A DNA stretch of 64,000 nucleotides from PALSA-505 sp036501145 (GCA_036501145.1 DASYAV010000207.1:1-64000); one strand, 5' to 3'. Shown: positions 1 to 8,450, numbered from the stretch's first letter. Notes: generated by a model from the sequence alone, not told the origin. Made by a program: numbers and translations.

Positions 1-868
1 GCCGAGCGGCACGATGGGAAACCTGGTGTCGCTCCGGCTGATCTGCTCGCCCGGCGAAGAGGTGGTCAGCGACGCCGACGCGCACATCGTGAACTACGAG
101 GCGGGCGGCCTGGCCGCGCACGGTGGGATCCAGTCCCGCACGATCGTGGCCGATCGTGGTCTGCTGAGCGCCGCGATGCTCGAGCCACAGCTGCGCTCGC
201 CCGGCTACCACACGGTCACCACCACCGCCGTCGCCGTCGAGCAGACCCACAACCGCGGCGGCGGGTCCGTCTATCCACTCGGCGAGCTGACGTCGCTGCG
301 CGCGCTCACCGCGTCACACCCCGCACGTCTGCACTGTGACGGTGCCCGGATCTGGAACGCCCACATCGCGACCGGCGTCGGCCTCGAGCAGTACGGCGCG
401 CTGTTCGACACGATGTCGGTCTGCCTGAGCAAGGGGCTCGGCGCGCCGGTCGGATCGCTCGTGGTGATGCAGGACGCCGCGATGGCCGACGCGGCCCGTG
501 ACCTCCGGCACCGGCTCGGCGGGGCGATGCGCCAGGCCGGTGTGCTGGCCGCGGCCGGTCGCTACGCCCTGAAGCACCACGTCCGCCGGCTGGCGGAGGA
601 CCACGAGCACGCCCGCCGGCTCGCCACCGGCGTCGCCGATGCCGTCCCCACCGCTGTCGATCCGGCAGGCGTCGAGACCAACATCGTGGTCCTGGACCTC
701 GCCGACACGAAGATCGACGCGGCTGCGCTCGTGTCGGCCTGCGCCGACGAAGGGGTGCTCATCGCGGCGATCGCGCCGCGACGGGTCCGGCTGGTCACCC
801 ACCTCGACGTCGACCGCGACGGCGTCGACCGCGCCACCGACGTGATCCGGCGCGCGCTGACGAGCTGA
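1..868 (+). CDS. ltaE: Low-specificity L-threonine aldolase (5' end cut by window edge)
   Basis: This PLP enzyme of the beta-eliminating lyase fold cleaves L-threonine or allo-threonine to glycine and acetaldehyde in the cytoplasm. The reading frame is already open at base 2 and reads P-S-G-T-M-G-N, the conserved motif that lies about 85-90 residues into full-length aldolases. The first ATG in the window (14) is therefore internal and the true start lies upstream. The motif DADAHIVNYEAGG follows, and the PLP lysine sits in SKGLGAPVGS around 430-460. The C-terminal small domain is complete and the gene ends at 868. It converges on the DAHP synthase with 22 bases between them. The family call is firm; the exact substrate preference is inferred. 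Confidence 0.93.
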   Translation, partial: PSGTMGNLVSLRLICSPGEEVVSDADAHIVNYEAGGLAAHGGIQSRTIVADRGLLSAAMLEPQLRSPGYHTVTTTAVAVEQTHNRGGGSVYPLGELTSLRALTASHPARLHCDGARIWNAHIATGVGLEQYGALFDTMSVCLSKGLGAPVGSLVVMQDAAMADAARDLRHRLGGAMRQAGVLAAAGRYALKHHVRRLAEDHEHARRLATGVADAVPTAVDPAGVETNIVVLDLADTKIDAAALVSACADEGVLIAAIAPRRVRLVTHLDVDRDGVDRATDVIRRALTS

Positions 869-890
869 CCTGCGAGCTGATCCCGAGTCG

Positions 891-1916
891 TCAGCCGGGG
901 CTGACCACGGTGCGGCCGAGCATCGGTGGGATCTCGCGGACGGCCTTCGCCAGCTCGGTCAGGTCGACATCGACGAGGGCCTGCGGGCCGTCGCACAGCG
1001 CCATGCCGGGCTCGGGGTGCAGGTCGACCATGACAGCGTCGGCGCCCGCAGCGATCGCCGCGCGGGCCAGCGGCACGACGAGCTCCCGCCTGCCGCCGGC
1101 GTGTGACGGGTCGGCGATCACCGGCAGATGCGACAGCGTGTGCACCAGCGGGATCGCACTGATGTCGAGAGTGTTGCGGTAGGCCGTCTCGAAAGTCCGG
1201 ATGCCGCGCTCGCACAACACGATGTCGAGGTTGCCGCGCTGCGCGATGTACTCCGCGGCCATCAGCCACTCCTCGATGGTCGCGTTCATCCCGCGCTTGA
1301 GCATGACCGGCTTGCCCGCCTCGCCCACCGCCTGCAGCAGCGGGAAGTTCTGCATGTTCCGTGTGCCGACCTGGAGCATGTCGGCGTACCCGCAGACCAG
1401 GTCCACGTCGGCCGCGGCGATCACCTCGGTCACAATCGGCAGCCCGGTCTCGGCCCGCACGTCGGCCAGGATCTTCAGGCCCGCCTCGCCCAGCCCCTGG
1501 AACGCGTACGGCGAGGTCCGCGGCTTGAACGCGCCACCGCGCAGCAGCGAAGCCCCGCCGGCCCTGGCCATCTGCGCGGCCGCCAGCGTCTGCTCGGGCG
1601 TCTCCACCGCGCACGGGCCGGCGATGACGGTCAGCGTGTCCGGGCCGATCGGCACGCCGCGCACCGTGATGACCGAACGTGCCCGGTGATGTTCCCTGCT
1701 GACCAGCTTGTACGGCACCGAAATGCGCACCACGTCGCTGACCCCGGGCATGCTGCGCAGGTTCAGCGTCTCGAACTGCTCGACGTCACCGACCAGCCCG
1801 ACGATCGTGCGGGACACCCCGCGGCTTACGAATGCCTCGCCGCCCGCCGTGCGCACCAGCTCCACGACCGAGTCGATATCGGTCTCGCTGGCCTCCGCGC
1901 CCATCACCACAACCAT
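891..1916 (-). CDS. aroF: 3-deoxy-7-phosphoheptulonate synthase (DAHP synthase, AroF/type I-beta)
   Basis: It catalyses the first step of the shikimate pathway: phosphoenolpyruvate plus erythrose-4-phosphate gives DAHP, the entry to Phe, Tyr and Trp. The 341 residues comprise an N-terminal ferredoxin-like regulatory domain (about 1-75, beginning MVVVMGAEAS) and a TIM-barrel catalytic domain. Visible motifs are VIAGPCAVE, RGGAFKPRTSPYAFQG, QVGTRNMQNF, KRGMNATIEEW and IADPSHAGG. The arrangement matches the Thermotoga/Bacillus-like single-chain class. An AGGAGG ribosome site lies just before the ATG at 1916. The gene is preceded on the same strand by an aromatic leader peptide and an intrinsic terminator, so expression is probably controlled by transcription attenuation. 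The N-terminal domain implies additional allosteric feedback. Confidence 0.95.
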   Translation of the reverse strand: MVVVMGAEASETDIDSVVELVRTAGGEAFVSRGVSRTIVGLVGDVEQFETLNLRSMPGVSDVVRISVPYKLVSREHHRARSVITVRGVPIGPDTLTVIAGPCAVETPEQTLAAAQMARAGGASLLRGGAFKPRTSPYAFQGLGEAGLKILADVRAETGLPIVTEVIAAADVDLVCGYADMLQVGTRNMQNFPLLQAVGEAGKPVMLKRGMNATIEEWLMAAEYIAQRGNLDIVLCERGIRTFETAYRNTLDISAIPLVHTLSHLPVIADPSHAGGRRELVVPLARAAIAAGADAVMVDLHPEPGMALCDGPQALVDVDLTELAKAVREIPPMLGRTVVSPG

Positions 1917-1949
1917 CGTTTCCTCCTGCGGATTCTGTCTGCCGGCATC

Positions 1950-1986
1950 AAAAAAGCCCCGGCGCCGTTCCCGGCCCGGGGCTTTG
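1950..1986 (-). terminator. Intrinsic terminator of the aroF attenuator
   Basis: On the minus strand a ten-base-pair stem (AAAGCCCCGG pairing with CCGGGGCTTT) is followed immediately by a run of T. It lies between the leader peptide stop (2001-2003) and the aroF start (1916), which is where an attenuator terminator is expected. The upstream arm can also contact GC-rich sequence inside the leader coding region, allowing an alternative fold, but no specific antiterminator was modelled. Confidence 0.85.
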
Positions 1987-2000
1987 ATCAGGTCGCTTCG

Positions 2001-2075
2001 TCAGTGCAGCAACTGGCGGGCGACCGGCCGAGCCTCGGGCCGGTAGCCATACCAAAACCAGAACTGCCTAAGCAC
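2001..2075 (-). CDS. Aromatic-rich leader peptide of the aroF attenuator (24 codons)
   Basis: Reading from a GTG at 2075 gives M-L-R-Q-F-W-F-W-Y-G-Y-R-P-E-A-R-P-V-A-R-Q-L-L-H and a TGA at 2001-2003. Six of seven consecutive residues after the fourth codon are Phe, Trp or Tyr, the three end products of the pathway. A -10-like TATGCT (2082-2087) lies seven bases before the GTG, so the transcript may be leaderless. A 22-base near-perfect hairpin (2023-2044) within the coding sequence could act as the pause or 1:2 structure. The terminator follows 15 bases after the stop. A GTG two codons upstream (2081) is an alternative start. The peptide itself needs no function beyond sensing charged aromatic tRNAs. 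Confidence 0.8.
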   Translation of the reverse strand: MLRQFWFWYGYRPEARPVARQLLH

Positions 2076-2143
2076 GGGCACAGCATAACGCACGCGGCGA
2101 CCGCCCCGCCCGGCCCGTCGTCATTCCCCGACCGCCGCGCGAG

Positions 2144-4255
2144 TCAGAGATTAGGCAGGCCGTAGTAGAGGGTGATCGTGCTGCCCTTGGGGGCCTGGCC
2201 GGTCGGGCTGTAATTGAACACGGTCTTGCCGAACGGGCCGACCCGCTGTGTGGTCACCTGGAAGCCCAGCTGATGGAGCACCTTGTACGCCTGCAGCAGG
2301 CCCTTCCCGTCCAGGTTGCCCGGTATCGCGACCTCCGGCGGCCCGGGGGAAACGTAGACGGTGATCACCTCACCCTTGGTCACCGGCGTGTTCTCGCCCG
2401 GCGACTGCTTGGTGATGGTGCCCTGCGGCTGGCTGCTGGCCTTGTCGTTCTGTACGTTCACCGAGACGCCGTTCGCCTGCCCCCAGGCCTGCGCGGCCGA
2501 CTGCTGCTGGCCGACGAAGTTCGGCAGCGGCGGCCCGGCGCTGACCGTGATGCCCACCGGCTTGGGCTGCGGCCAGGACGCGCCGGACCCGGGGCTGGTG
2601 CTGATCACCACGCCGGCCGCGATCGTGGCCGACACCTGGCTGGTCACCTTGCCCGGGGTCAGCCCGGCCTGCCGGAGCGCGGCCTGCGCATTGGCCAGCG
2701 GCTGCCCGCTCACCTGCGGGACGGTGATCATCCGCGGCCCGGCCGACGGGATCAGCTCGATCATGCTGCCCTTGCGCACCCGGGCCGCCACCGCCGGGGC
2801 GGTGCTGATCACGCTGCCCTTGGCCACCGCGTTGTCCAGCCGGGACTGGCCGGTCCGCACCTTGAAGCCCTGGGCGCGCAGCTCATTGCCGGCCGCGGTG
2901 AGGTTGAGCCCGGCCACCCCGGGCACCCTGGTGTACCGGCCGGACAGCTGCCACCAGGTCCCGCCGCCCACCAGCGCCAGCACCACGACCACGGCCAGCA
3001 GGTAGATCAGCCTGCGGCTGAACAGCCAGCGCTGCAGCCGGGGCTCGCGCGGCGGGGCGGTCCCAGGGCGGTCCACGATCAGCGTGTGCTGGGCCGGGGC
3101 CATATGGGCGGCGGTCCGCTCGCCGGGCACGGCCGGGGGGCCGAACGGGTCCGGCGCGCCCCACTGGCCGGCGATCGTCACCACACCCTCGGGTGCCTGC
3201 GCCCCGCCCGCCCGCGGCGCGGGCACCGGCGGCCCGGCCAGCTGAGCCTGAAGCCCGGGTGCGTGCGGCGGCGGCCCGGCCGGGGCGAACCCAGGCACCA
3301 GCGGGGGCCCGCCTGGCTGCGGCATGGGCCCGCCCGGCTGGGGCATGGGCCCGCCCGGCGGCGGTGGCCCGGCGGCCGGAAGCGGCGGCGGCCAGGACAC
3401 CGGCTGCCCGTGCCGGACCCGGCCGACGGCCTCCAGGAACTGGCCGGCGTCGGCCGGCCGGAGCCGCGGATCGCGGCTGGTGGCCATCGCGACCAGGATG
3501 TCCAGCGCCTGCGGCAGCCCGGGCAGCACGTCCGAGGGCGGCGGGATCGTCTCGTTCACATGCTTGTAGGCCACCGCGAGCGCGGACTCGCCGACGTGCG
3601 GCTGGCGGCCGGTGAGCATTTCAAACAGCATCACGCCGGCCGCGTACACGTCGCACCGGGTGTCGCTGGCGCTGGCGGTGACCTGCTCGGGCGCCAGGTA
3701 GGCGACGGTGCCCATGAGCACGCCGGTCTTGGTGTGGCTGGTGCCCGACGTGCTCCGGGCCAGGCCGAAGTCGGCCACCTTGACCCGGCCGTCCTCGGCC
3801 AGCAGCACGTTCTCCGGCTTGACGTCCCGGTGCACGATGCCGGCCTGGTGCGCCGCGGCCAGCCCGGCCAGCACGCTCTCGATGATGTCCAGCGCCTCGC
3901 GCGGGCTGAGCCTGCCCCGCTCGGTGAGCAGCTGGCGGAGCGTGCGGCCGCGCACGTACTCCATCGCCAGGTACAGGTGCTGGCCGTCGGAGCCCTGGTC
4001 GTAGACCGAGACCACGTTCGGGTGGGAGAGCCGGGCGATGGACCTGGCCTCGCGGATGAACCGGGCCACGAAGGCCTCGTCGGCGGCCAGCTCGGCGTGC
4101 ATGATCTTGATGGCGACGGTCCTGTCGAGCCGCGTGTCCACGCCCAGGTACACGGTGGCCATGCCGCCGTGCGCGATGCTCGACGTCACCTGATACCGTC
4201 CGTCGAGCAACTGGCCGGACGGCGGCCCAGGGGGCATCCGGTCCATCGTGTCCAT
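2144..4255 (-). CDS. Membrane Ser/Thr protein kinase with extracellular PASTA domains (PknL/PknB-like)
   Basis: The 703-residue kinase has a cytoplasmic catalytic domain at about 20-280 with the Gly-rich loop AHGGMATVYLG, Lys50 in VAIKIM, the catalytic HRDVKPEN (Asp144), DFG at 162-164 and APE at 188-190. A Pro/Gly-rich juxtamembrane linker (about 290-405) follows, then one transmembrane helix (about 416-434). Four consecutive PASTA repeats (about 443-703) lie outside the cell and in this family bind peptidoglycan or lipid II fragments. Neighbouring aroF and a downstream Rv2175c-type gene match the M. tuberculosis pknL region, where Rv2175c is a PknL substrate. PknL itself has fewer identifiable sensor repeats, so orthology rests on context rather than architecture. 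Confidence 0.93.
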   Translation of the reverse strand: MDTMDRMPPGPPSGQLLDGRYQVTSSIAHGGMATVYLGVDTRLDRTVAIKIMHAELAADEAFVARFIREARSIARLSHPNVVSVYDQGSDGQHLYLAMEYVRGRTLRQLLTERGRLSPREALDIIESVLAGLAAAHQAGIVHRDVKPENVLLAEDGRVKVADFGLARSTSGTSHTKTGVLMGTVAYLAPEQVTASASDTRCDVYAAGVMLFEMLTGRQPHVGESALAVAYKHVNETIPPPSDVLPGLPQALDILVAMATSRDPRLRPADAGQFLEAVGRVRHGQPVSWPPPLPAAGPPPPGGPMPQPGGPMPQPGGPPLVPGFAPAGPPPHAPGLQAQLAGPPVPAPRAGGAQAPEGVVTIAGQWGAPDPFGPPAVPGERTAAHMAPAQHTLIVDRPGTAPPREPRLQRWLFSRRLIYLLAVVVVLALVGGGTWWQLSGRYTRVPGVAGLNLTAAGNELRAQGFKVRTGQSRLDNAVAKGSVISTAPAVAARVRKGSMIELIPSAGPRMITVPQVSGQPLANAQAALRQAGLTPGKVTSQVSATIAAGVVISTSPGSGASWPQPKPVGITVSAGPPLPNFVGQQQSAAQAWGQANGVSVNVQNDKASSQPQGTITKQSPGENTPVTKGEVITVYVSPGPPEVAIPGNLDGKGLLQAYKVLHQLGFQVTTQRVGPFGKTVFNYSPTGQAPKGSTITLYYGLPNL

Positions 4256-4329
4256 TGCGCACGAGTGTATTGGTGGTTGGCCCCCCTTTGCCTGAGTAAT
4301 GGCTGGTCTCGTTGCCCTCGGGAGTCCCT

Positions 4330-5091
4330 TTAGTTTTCCGTGCCGGGGGATGAGGCGAGGGCGTAGCGGCGTTTCGGCACCCGGCCCGCCAGCCTGGCCA
4401 GGCGGCCGGCCTGCACCGCGTGCCGCATGGCCTCGGCCATCCGCTCCGGATCCCGGGCCCGGGTGACCGCGGTGGCCAGCATCACCGCGGCGCAGCCCAG
4501 CTCCATCGCGATGGCCGCGTCACTGGCGGTGCCGACCCCGGCGTCGAGCACCACGGGCACGCGCAGCCGTTCAGTGATCAGTTCGATGTTGTGCGGGTTG
4601 CGGACGCCGAGACCGGAGCCGATCGGGGCGCCCAGCGGCATCACGCCGGCACAGCCCGCCTGCTCCAGGCGGAGCGCGAGCACCGGGTCGTCGCTGGTGT
4701 AGGGCAGCACGGTGAAACCGTCGGCGATGAGCTGCCCGGCCGCCGTCAGCAGCTCCACCGGATCGGGCAGCAGCGTGCGCTCGTCGGCGACCACTTCGAG
4801 CTTGACCCAGCTGGTGCCGAGCGCCTCGCGGGCCAGCCGGGCGGTGCGCACCGCCTCGGCCGCGGTGTGGCAGCCGGCCGTGTTCGGCAGCGGCCGGATG
4901 CCCCGCCCGGCCAGCAGGTCCAGCACCGAGCCGGCCGCGCCCGGCCGCAGTCGGCGCATGGCCACCGTGGTGATCTCGGTGCCGGACGCGGTCAGCGCGC
5001 GGCCCAGCACGTCCAGGCTGGGCGCGCCGCCGGTGCCCATGATCAGCCGCGAGCTGAACTCCGCATCCGCGATGACGAGCGGATCGTCCAT
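4330..5091 (-). CDS. thiG: Thiazole synthase
   Basis: It forms the thiazole phosphate ring of thiamine from deoxyxylulose-5-phosphate, dehydroglycine and the ThiS thiocarboxylate. The 253-residue TIM barrel carries the motif MGTGGAP near residue 20, the Schiff-base lysine in WVKLEV (about residue 96) and the phosphate-binding VLDAGVGTASDAAIAMELG. It is the last gene of the thiO-thiS-thiG operon, 29 bases after thiS, and so lies under the TPP riboswitch upstream of thiO. Its length is normal and no key motif is missing. The 74 bases between its stop and the kinase start show no obvious terminator. Confidence 0.96.
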   Translation of the reverse strand: MDDPLVIADAEFSSRLIMGTGGAPSLDVLGRALTASGTEITTVAMRRLRPGAAGSVLDLLAGRGIRPLPNTAGCHTAAEAVRTARLAREALGTSWVKLEVVADERTLLPDPVELLTAAGQLIADGFTVLPYTSDDPVLALRLEQAGCAGVMPLGAPIGSGLGVRNPHNIELITERLRVPVVLDAGVGTASDAAIAMELGCAAVMLATAVTRARDPERMAEAMRHAVQAGRLARLAGRVPKRRYALASSPGTEN

Positions 5092-5120
5092 CAGCTGCCC
5101 TCCTGCTCGTGTTTCCGCTG

Positions 5121-5321
5121 TCAGCCGCCAGGGGCCGCGGTCAGCACCTCGACCCGGTCCCCCTCGGCCAGCGGCGTGCTGTCCCAGCCGGCCCGGCTGA
5201 TCACCTGGTCGTTGACCGCGGCGGCGACCCCCGAGCTGGCCCGGGTGACCAGCCGGACCGCGTCGCCGACGCAGGCGCCGCCGGGAAGGGAGCGGGGCGA
5301 CCCGTTCACGGTCACGGTCAT
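5121..5321 (-). CDS. thiS: Sulfur carrier protein ThiS
   Basis: This 66-residue beta-grasp, ubiquitin-like protein has its C-terminal Gly-Gly activated to an acyl-adenylate and then to a thiocarboxylate that donates sulfur to ThiG. It begins MTVTVNG and ends AAPGG, with the Gly-Gly exactly terminal as function requires. Its ATG overlaps the thiO stop in an ATGA arrangement, so the two are translationally coupled. The activating enzyme ThiF/MoeB is not encoded in the window. Confidence 0.95.
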   Translation of the reverse strand: MTVTVNGSPRSLPGGACVGDAVRLVTRASSGVAAAVNDQVISRAGWDSTPLAEGDRVEVLTAAPGG

Positions 5322-6475
5322 GGCGCGGGAGTCCTGGCGAACCTGGTGGCCGCGAACGGGGCGGCCAGGGCCGGCAGCCGCCCGGTGTCCAGGCAGTCCG
5401 CGATGACGTCCGCGGTGACCGGGGTGAGTAGCACGCCGTTACGGAAGTGCCCGGTGGCCAGCACCAGCCCGGGCAGCGCCGACGGCCCGAGGACCGGCGC
5501 GTTGTCCGGGGTGCCCGGCCGCAGCCCGGCGCTGGCCTCCGCGAACTCCAGCTCGGAGATGCCGGGCAGCAGCGCCCGCGCGTCCCGCAGCAGCTCCCAC
5601 ACCCCGCCCGCGGTCACCGTGGTGTCCGGGCCGAGCTCTTCCTGGGTGGCGCCGATGACCAGCTCACCGTCAGTCCTGGGCACCAGGTAGATCTCCGAGC
5701 CGTGCGCGAGGCCACGCACCGAGCGGCTCAGCAGCGGGCCGTCCCCACCCAGGCTGGCACCGGCTGGGCTGGGCCGCAGCCGCAGGATCTGGCCCTTCAC
5801 CGGCCGGACCGGCGGCGCGGTGCCGGGCGGCAGGCCGCCGATGCCGCGCGAGCTCCAGCCGGCGGCGAGCACCACCCGGTCCGCCTCGACCGCGGTGCCG
5901 CCGGCCAGCCTGGCCCCGGCCGCGCGCCCGTCCCGGGTGATCACCTCGGTGACGCGCTGGCGGATCAGCCGCACCCCGGCCCGGTCCGCCGCGGCCAGCA
6001 GCGCCGCGGTCAGCAGCCGCGGGTCGACCGACCCGTCGTCGCCGGTCAGCAGCCCGCCGCGCACCGCCGGGTCGAGCATCGGCTCCAGCTCGCGGCACTG
6101 CGCGCCGGTGAGCTCACGGGCCGGCAACCCCAGCGACTCCCGGAGCGCCCGCAGCTCGCCGAGCTGGGCGATGTCGCCGGGGCCCAGCCCGACCTGCAGC
6201 GTGCCGGTCATCCGCAGCCCGGCGTCCCGCCCGGTGAACGCGGCCAGCTCCGCGACGAAGCCGGGGTAGCGGGACAGCGAGTCCAGGCCCAGCCGGACCA
6301 GTGCGTCCTCACCGTGCCCGGCCTCGCCGACCGGGTTGAGCAGGCCGGCCGCCACGTGCCCCGCGCCGCGGCCGGGCGCCGGGTCGGCCACGGTGACCGC
6401 CATCCCGCGCTGCGCGGCCCGCCAGGCCACGCCGAGGCCGATCACCCCGCCGCCGATGATCACGGCTGATGTCAT
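5318..6475 (-). CDS. thiO: Glycine oxidase ThiO (FAD)
   Basis: It oxidises glycine to dehydroglycine (glyoxylate imine), the C2-N unit of the thiazole ring in aerobic thiamine synthesis. It belongs to the DAO family. The FAD dinucleotide fold lies at the N-terminus (AVIIGGGVIGLG), with a second FAD/substrate segment GLRPGTPDNAPVLG and ATGHFRNG near the C-terminus. The frame stays open 28 codons upstream, but that stretch is the TPP riboswitch, so the start is placed at the ATG at 6475 (385 residues). It is first in the operon, overlapping thiS by four bases. Glycine-oxidase use fits an aerobic actinomycete; the anaerobic alternative ThiH is absent here. Confidence 0.94.
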   Translation of the reverse strand: MTSAVIIGGGVIGLGVAWRAAQRGMAVTVADPAPGRGAGHVAAGLLNPVGEAGHGEDALVRLGLDSLSRYPGFVAELAAFTGRDAGLRMTGTLQVGLGPGDIAQLGELRALRESLGLPARELTGAQCRELEPMLDPAVRGGLLTGDDGSVDPRLLTAALLAAADRAGVRLIRQRVTEVITRDGRAAGARLAGGTAVEADRVVLAAGWSSRGIGGLPPGTAPPVRPVKGQILRLRPSPAGASLGGDGPLLSRSVRGLAHGSEIYLVPRTDGELVIGATQEELGPDTTVTAGGVWELLRDARALLPGISELEFAEASAGLRPGTPDNAPVLGPSALPGLVLATGHFRNGVLLTPVTADVIADCLDTGRLPALAAPFAATRFARTPAP

Positions 6476-6486
6476 TGTCGGGTCCG

Positions 6487-6585
6487 CTCCCTTCGCCGGC
6501 ATGACCCGGATCAGGTTCGGCGGTCGGAGGCTGCCAGCCTCCCTCTCAGCCCGGTCCACACCAGGCTCCCGCGCGTCGCTGCCTA
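6487..6585 (-). promoter_or_regulatory. TPP riboswitch (THI element) controlling thiOSG
   Basis: The minus strand shows the THI-box hallmarks in order: a GGGAGCC segment, GGCTGAGAGGG, then GAACCTGATCCGGGTCATGCC, and the closing GGCGAAGGGAG. The last element contains the purine-rich sequence nearest the thiO ATG (6475). Ligand binding should therefore limit ribosome access, which is the usual mechanism in high-GC Gram-positives where no terminator follows. No terminator is seen between the element and thiO. Exact boundaries of helix P1 are uncertain by a few bases. Confidence 0.95.
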
Positions 6586-6660
6586 CATTACGGGACGGCC
6601 CGCCGGCCGCGCCGGGTGGCCGGTTCCTGGCGCCGGGCCGGTGATCCCTGCGAGAATCCG

Positions 6661-7917
6661 GTGCTCGTGACGATCGAGAGGGTTGTGGTGGCCGGCGCCG
6701 GCCTGGCCGGGCTGCGTACCGCCGAGGAGCTGCGGGCCCGCGGGTACCCGGGCGCGATCACGCTGATCGGCGCGGAGCAGCGCGTGCCGTACGACCGGCC
6801 GCCGCTGTCGAAGAAGGTGATGCTGGGCGAGCTGGACGACACCTCGCTGCGCGCCGACTTCGGCAAGCTGCGGGTGGATTTCCGGCCCGGCGAGAGCGCG
6901 GCCGCGGTGGAGTTCGGCGAGGCCGCGAGCGGCGCGGGCGGCAACGGCGCGGGCGGCCAGGCGGACGGCGCGGGCGGCAGGGCGGGCGGCGGGGTGCTGC
7001 GTACCGGGCGGGCCGAGTACCGGTTCGACCGCCTGGTGCTGGCTACCGGGGCCACCCCGGTCACGCTGCCCGGCACCGGCGCGCAGCGGGTGCTGCGCAC
7101 GCTCGACGACGCGCTGGAGCTGCGCGGCCTGCTCCGGCCAGGGCTGCGGCTGGTGATCGCCGGGGCCGGCTGGATCGGCGCCGAGCTGGCCACCGCGGCG
7201 GCGGCGCACGGCTGCCAGGTCACCGTGCTGGACGCCGCCGCCACCCCGCTGCAGGCCGCGGTGGGCGGCGAGGTCGGCGCGAAGACCGTGGCCTGGTACG
7301 ACGCGGCCGGTGTGCGGCTGCTGCTGGGCCAGGCCGTCGAGTCCGTCGAGCCTGGCGGGCTGGCGCTGGCCAGCGGCGGCTGGCTGGACGCCGATGTGGT
7401 GGTCACCGCGGTCGGCGTACGGCCCGCCACCGGCTGGCTGGACGGATCCGGGATCGCGCTGGAGGCGGGGGTGGCCACCGACGAGGGGCTGCGCGCCTCG
7501 GTGCCCGGGGTGTACGCGGTGGGTGACTGCGCGTCGTTCGTGTCCCGCCGCTACGGCAGGCGGCTGCGCTTCGAGCACTGGGACGTGGCGCTGCACGCGC
7601 CCGAGGTGGCCGCGGCCAACCTGCTCGGCGGCGACGAGAGCTACGACCCGGTGCCCTACTTCTGGTCCGAGCAGTTCGGCCGGATGCTGCAGTACGCCGG
7701 CTACCACGGCGCCGGCCGGGCGCTGTGGCGCGGCGACCCGGCCGGCGCCGACTGGGCGGTCTGCTGGCTGGCCGGCCACCGGCTGGCCGCGGTGCTCACC
7801 GTGAACCGGCCGCGGGATCTGGTGCAGGGCCGGCGGGTCATCGCCGCCGGGACCCCGGTGGACCCGGGCAGGCTGGCCGACCCCGCGGTGCCGATCAGGG
7901 ACGCCACCGCCGGGTGA
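6661..7917 (+). CDS. FAD-dependent ferredoxin reductase
   Basis: This class resembles the reductases that pass NAD(P)H electrons to ferredoxins or rubredoxins for P450s and dioxygenases. It has an FAD Rossmann motif at the N-terminus (VVVAGAGLAGLRTAEELR), the conserved VPYDRPPLSK, the central ATGATP, an NAD-binding GAGWIGAELA, and YAVGDCA. A C-terminal reductase domain contains RFEHWDVA and PYFWSEQFG. The start is set at GTG 6661, because the longer frame from 6616 runs into the promoter side of the divergent thiO riboswitch. An unusual Gly/Ala-rich insertion (about residues 85-115) lies in a loop before the ATGATP strand. No ferredoxin or oxygenase partner is adjacent. Confidence 0.88.
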   Translation: MLVTIERVVVAGAGLAGLRTAEELRARGYPGAITLIGAEQRVPYDRPPLSKKVMLGELDDTSLRADFGKLRVDFRPGESAAAVEFGEAASGAGGNGAGGQADGAGGRAGGGVLRTGRAEYRFDRLVLATGATPVTLPGTGAQRVLRTLDDALELRGLLRPGLRLVIAGAGWIGAELATAAAAHGCQVTVLDAAATPLQAAVGGEVGAKTVAWYDAAGVRLLLGQAVESVEPGGLALASGGWLDADVVVTAVGVRPATGWLDGSGIALEAGVATDEGLRASVPGVYAVGDCASFVSRRYGRRLRFEHWDVALHAPEVAAANLLGGDESYDPVPYFWSEQFGRMLQYAGYHGAGRALWRGDPAGADWAVCWLAGHRLAAVLTVNRPRDLVQGRRVIAAGTPVDPGRLADPAVPIRDATAG

Positions 7918-7988
7918 CCACCCGGCGGCGCGCCGGATAACCGGCGGTTGCGGGTTTGCGGCGGGCCGCCGTGTGGGACATTCGGAGC

Positions 7989-8351
7989 GTGGCACAGATT
8001 GATGCCGTGGCCGACGCGCTCGTCGGCGAATGGCTTCCGCTCCCCGACGTCGCCGACCAGCTCGGCATACCGATCGGCCGGGTCAGGCAGTTGCTGCGTG
8101 ACCGCAAGCTGCTCGCGGTGCAGCGCCCGGACGGCACGATGTGCGTGCCGGCCGCGTTCCTGGACAGCGGGCACATCGTCAAGGGCCTCCATGGCACGCT
8201 GACGCTGCTGTTCGACTGCGGGTTCGACGAACCTCGGGCGCTGCGCTGGCTGTTCACCGACGACGAGTCGCTGCCCGGCACGCCGATCAGGGCGATGACC
8301 GAGCACCGCCGCACGGAGGTCAACCGCCGCGCGCAGGCGCTGGCGTTCTGA
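7989..8351 (+). CDS. Rv2175c-family winged-helix DNA-binding protein
   Basis: The 120-residue protein has an N-terminal helix-turn-helix (WLPLPDVADQLGIPIGRVRQLLRDRKL) followed by a small C-terminal domain (GTLTLLFDCGFDEPRALRWLF) typical of the Rv2175c family. In M. tuberculosis that protein binds DNA weakly and is phosphorylated by the neighbouring kinase PknL. The GTG at 7989 is preferred because it matches the family's N-terminus; the frame is open from 7956. The PASTA kinase 3.7 kb away is a plausible partner. No target genes can be read from the sequence. Confidence 0.85.
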   Translation: MAQIDAVADALVGEWLPLPDVADQLGIPIGRVRQLLRDRKLLAVQRPDGTMCVPAAFLDSGHIVKGLHGTLTLLFDCGFDEPRALRWLFTDDESLPGTPIRAMTEHRRTEVNRRAQALAF

Positions 8352-8450
8352 CCTGCCGCCTTCGTTGCCGCGTCGCCCCCGCCCGTGGCCGCGAAGGCCT
8401 CACCGGGACTGTCCCGGGTGCGTCACCGCGGAAGCCGTGCTGCGCCCGGG

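Noticed and set aside
9..868. Complete threonine aldolase starting at ATG 14
   Set aside because: That ATG encodes the internal Met of the conserved PSGTMGN motif, so the gene is truncated by the window edge.
6475..6559. The 28-codon upstream extension of thiO
   Set aside because: The stretch is the TPP riboswitch; the encoded residues do not resemble glycine oxidases, and the ATG at 6475 starts the FAD motif.
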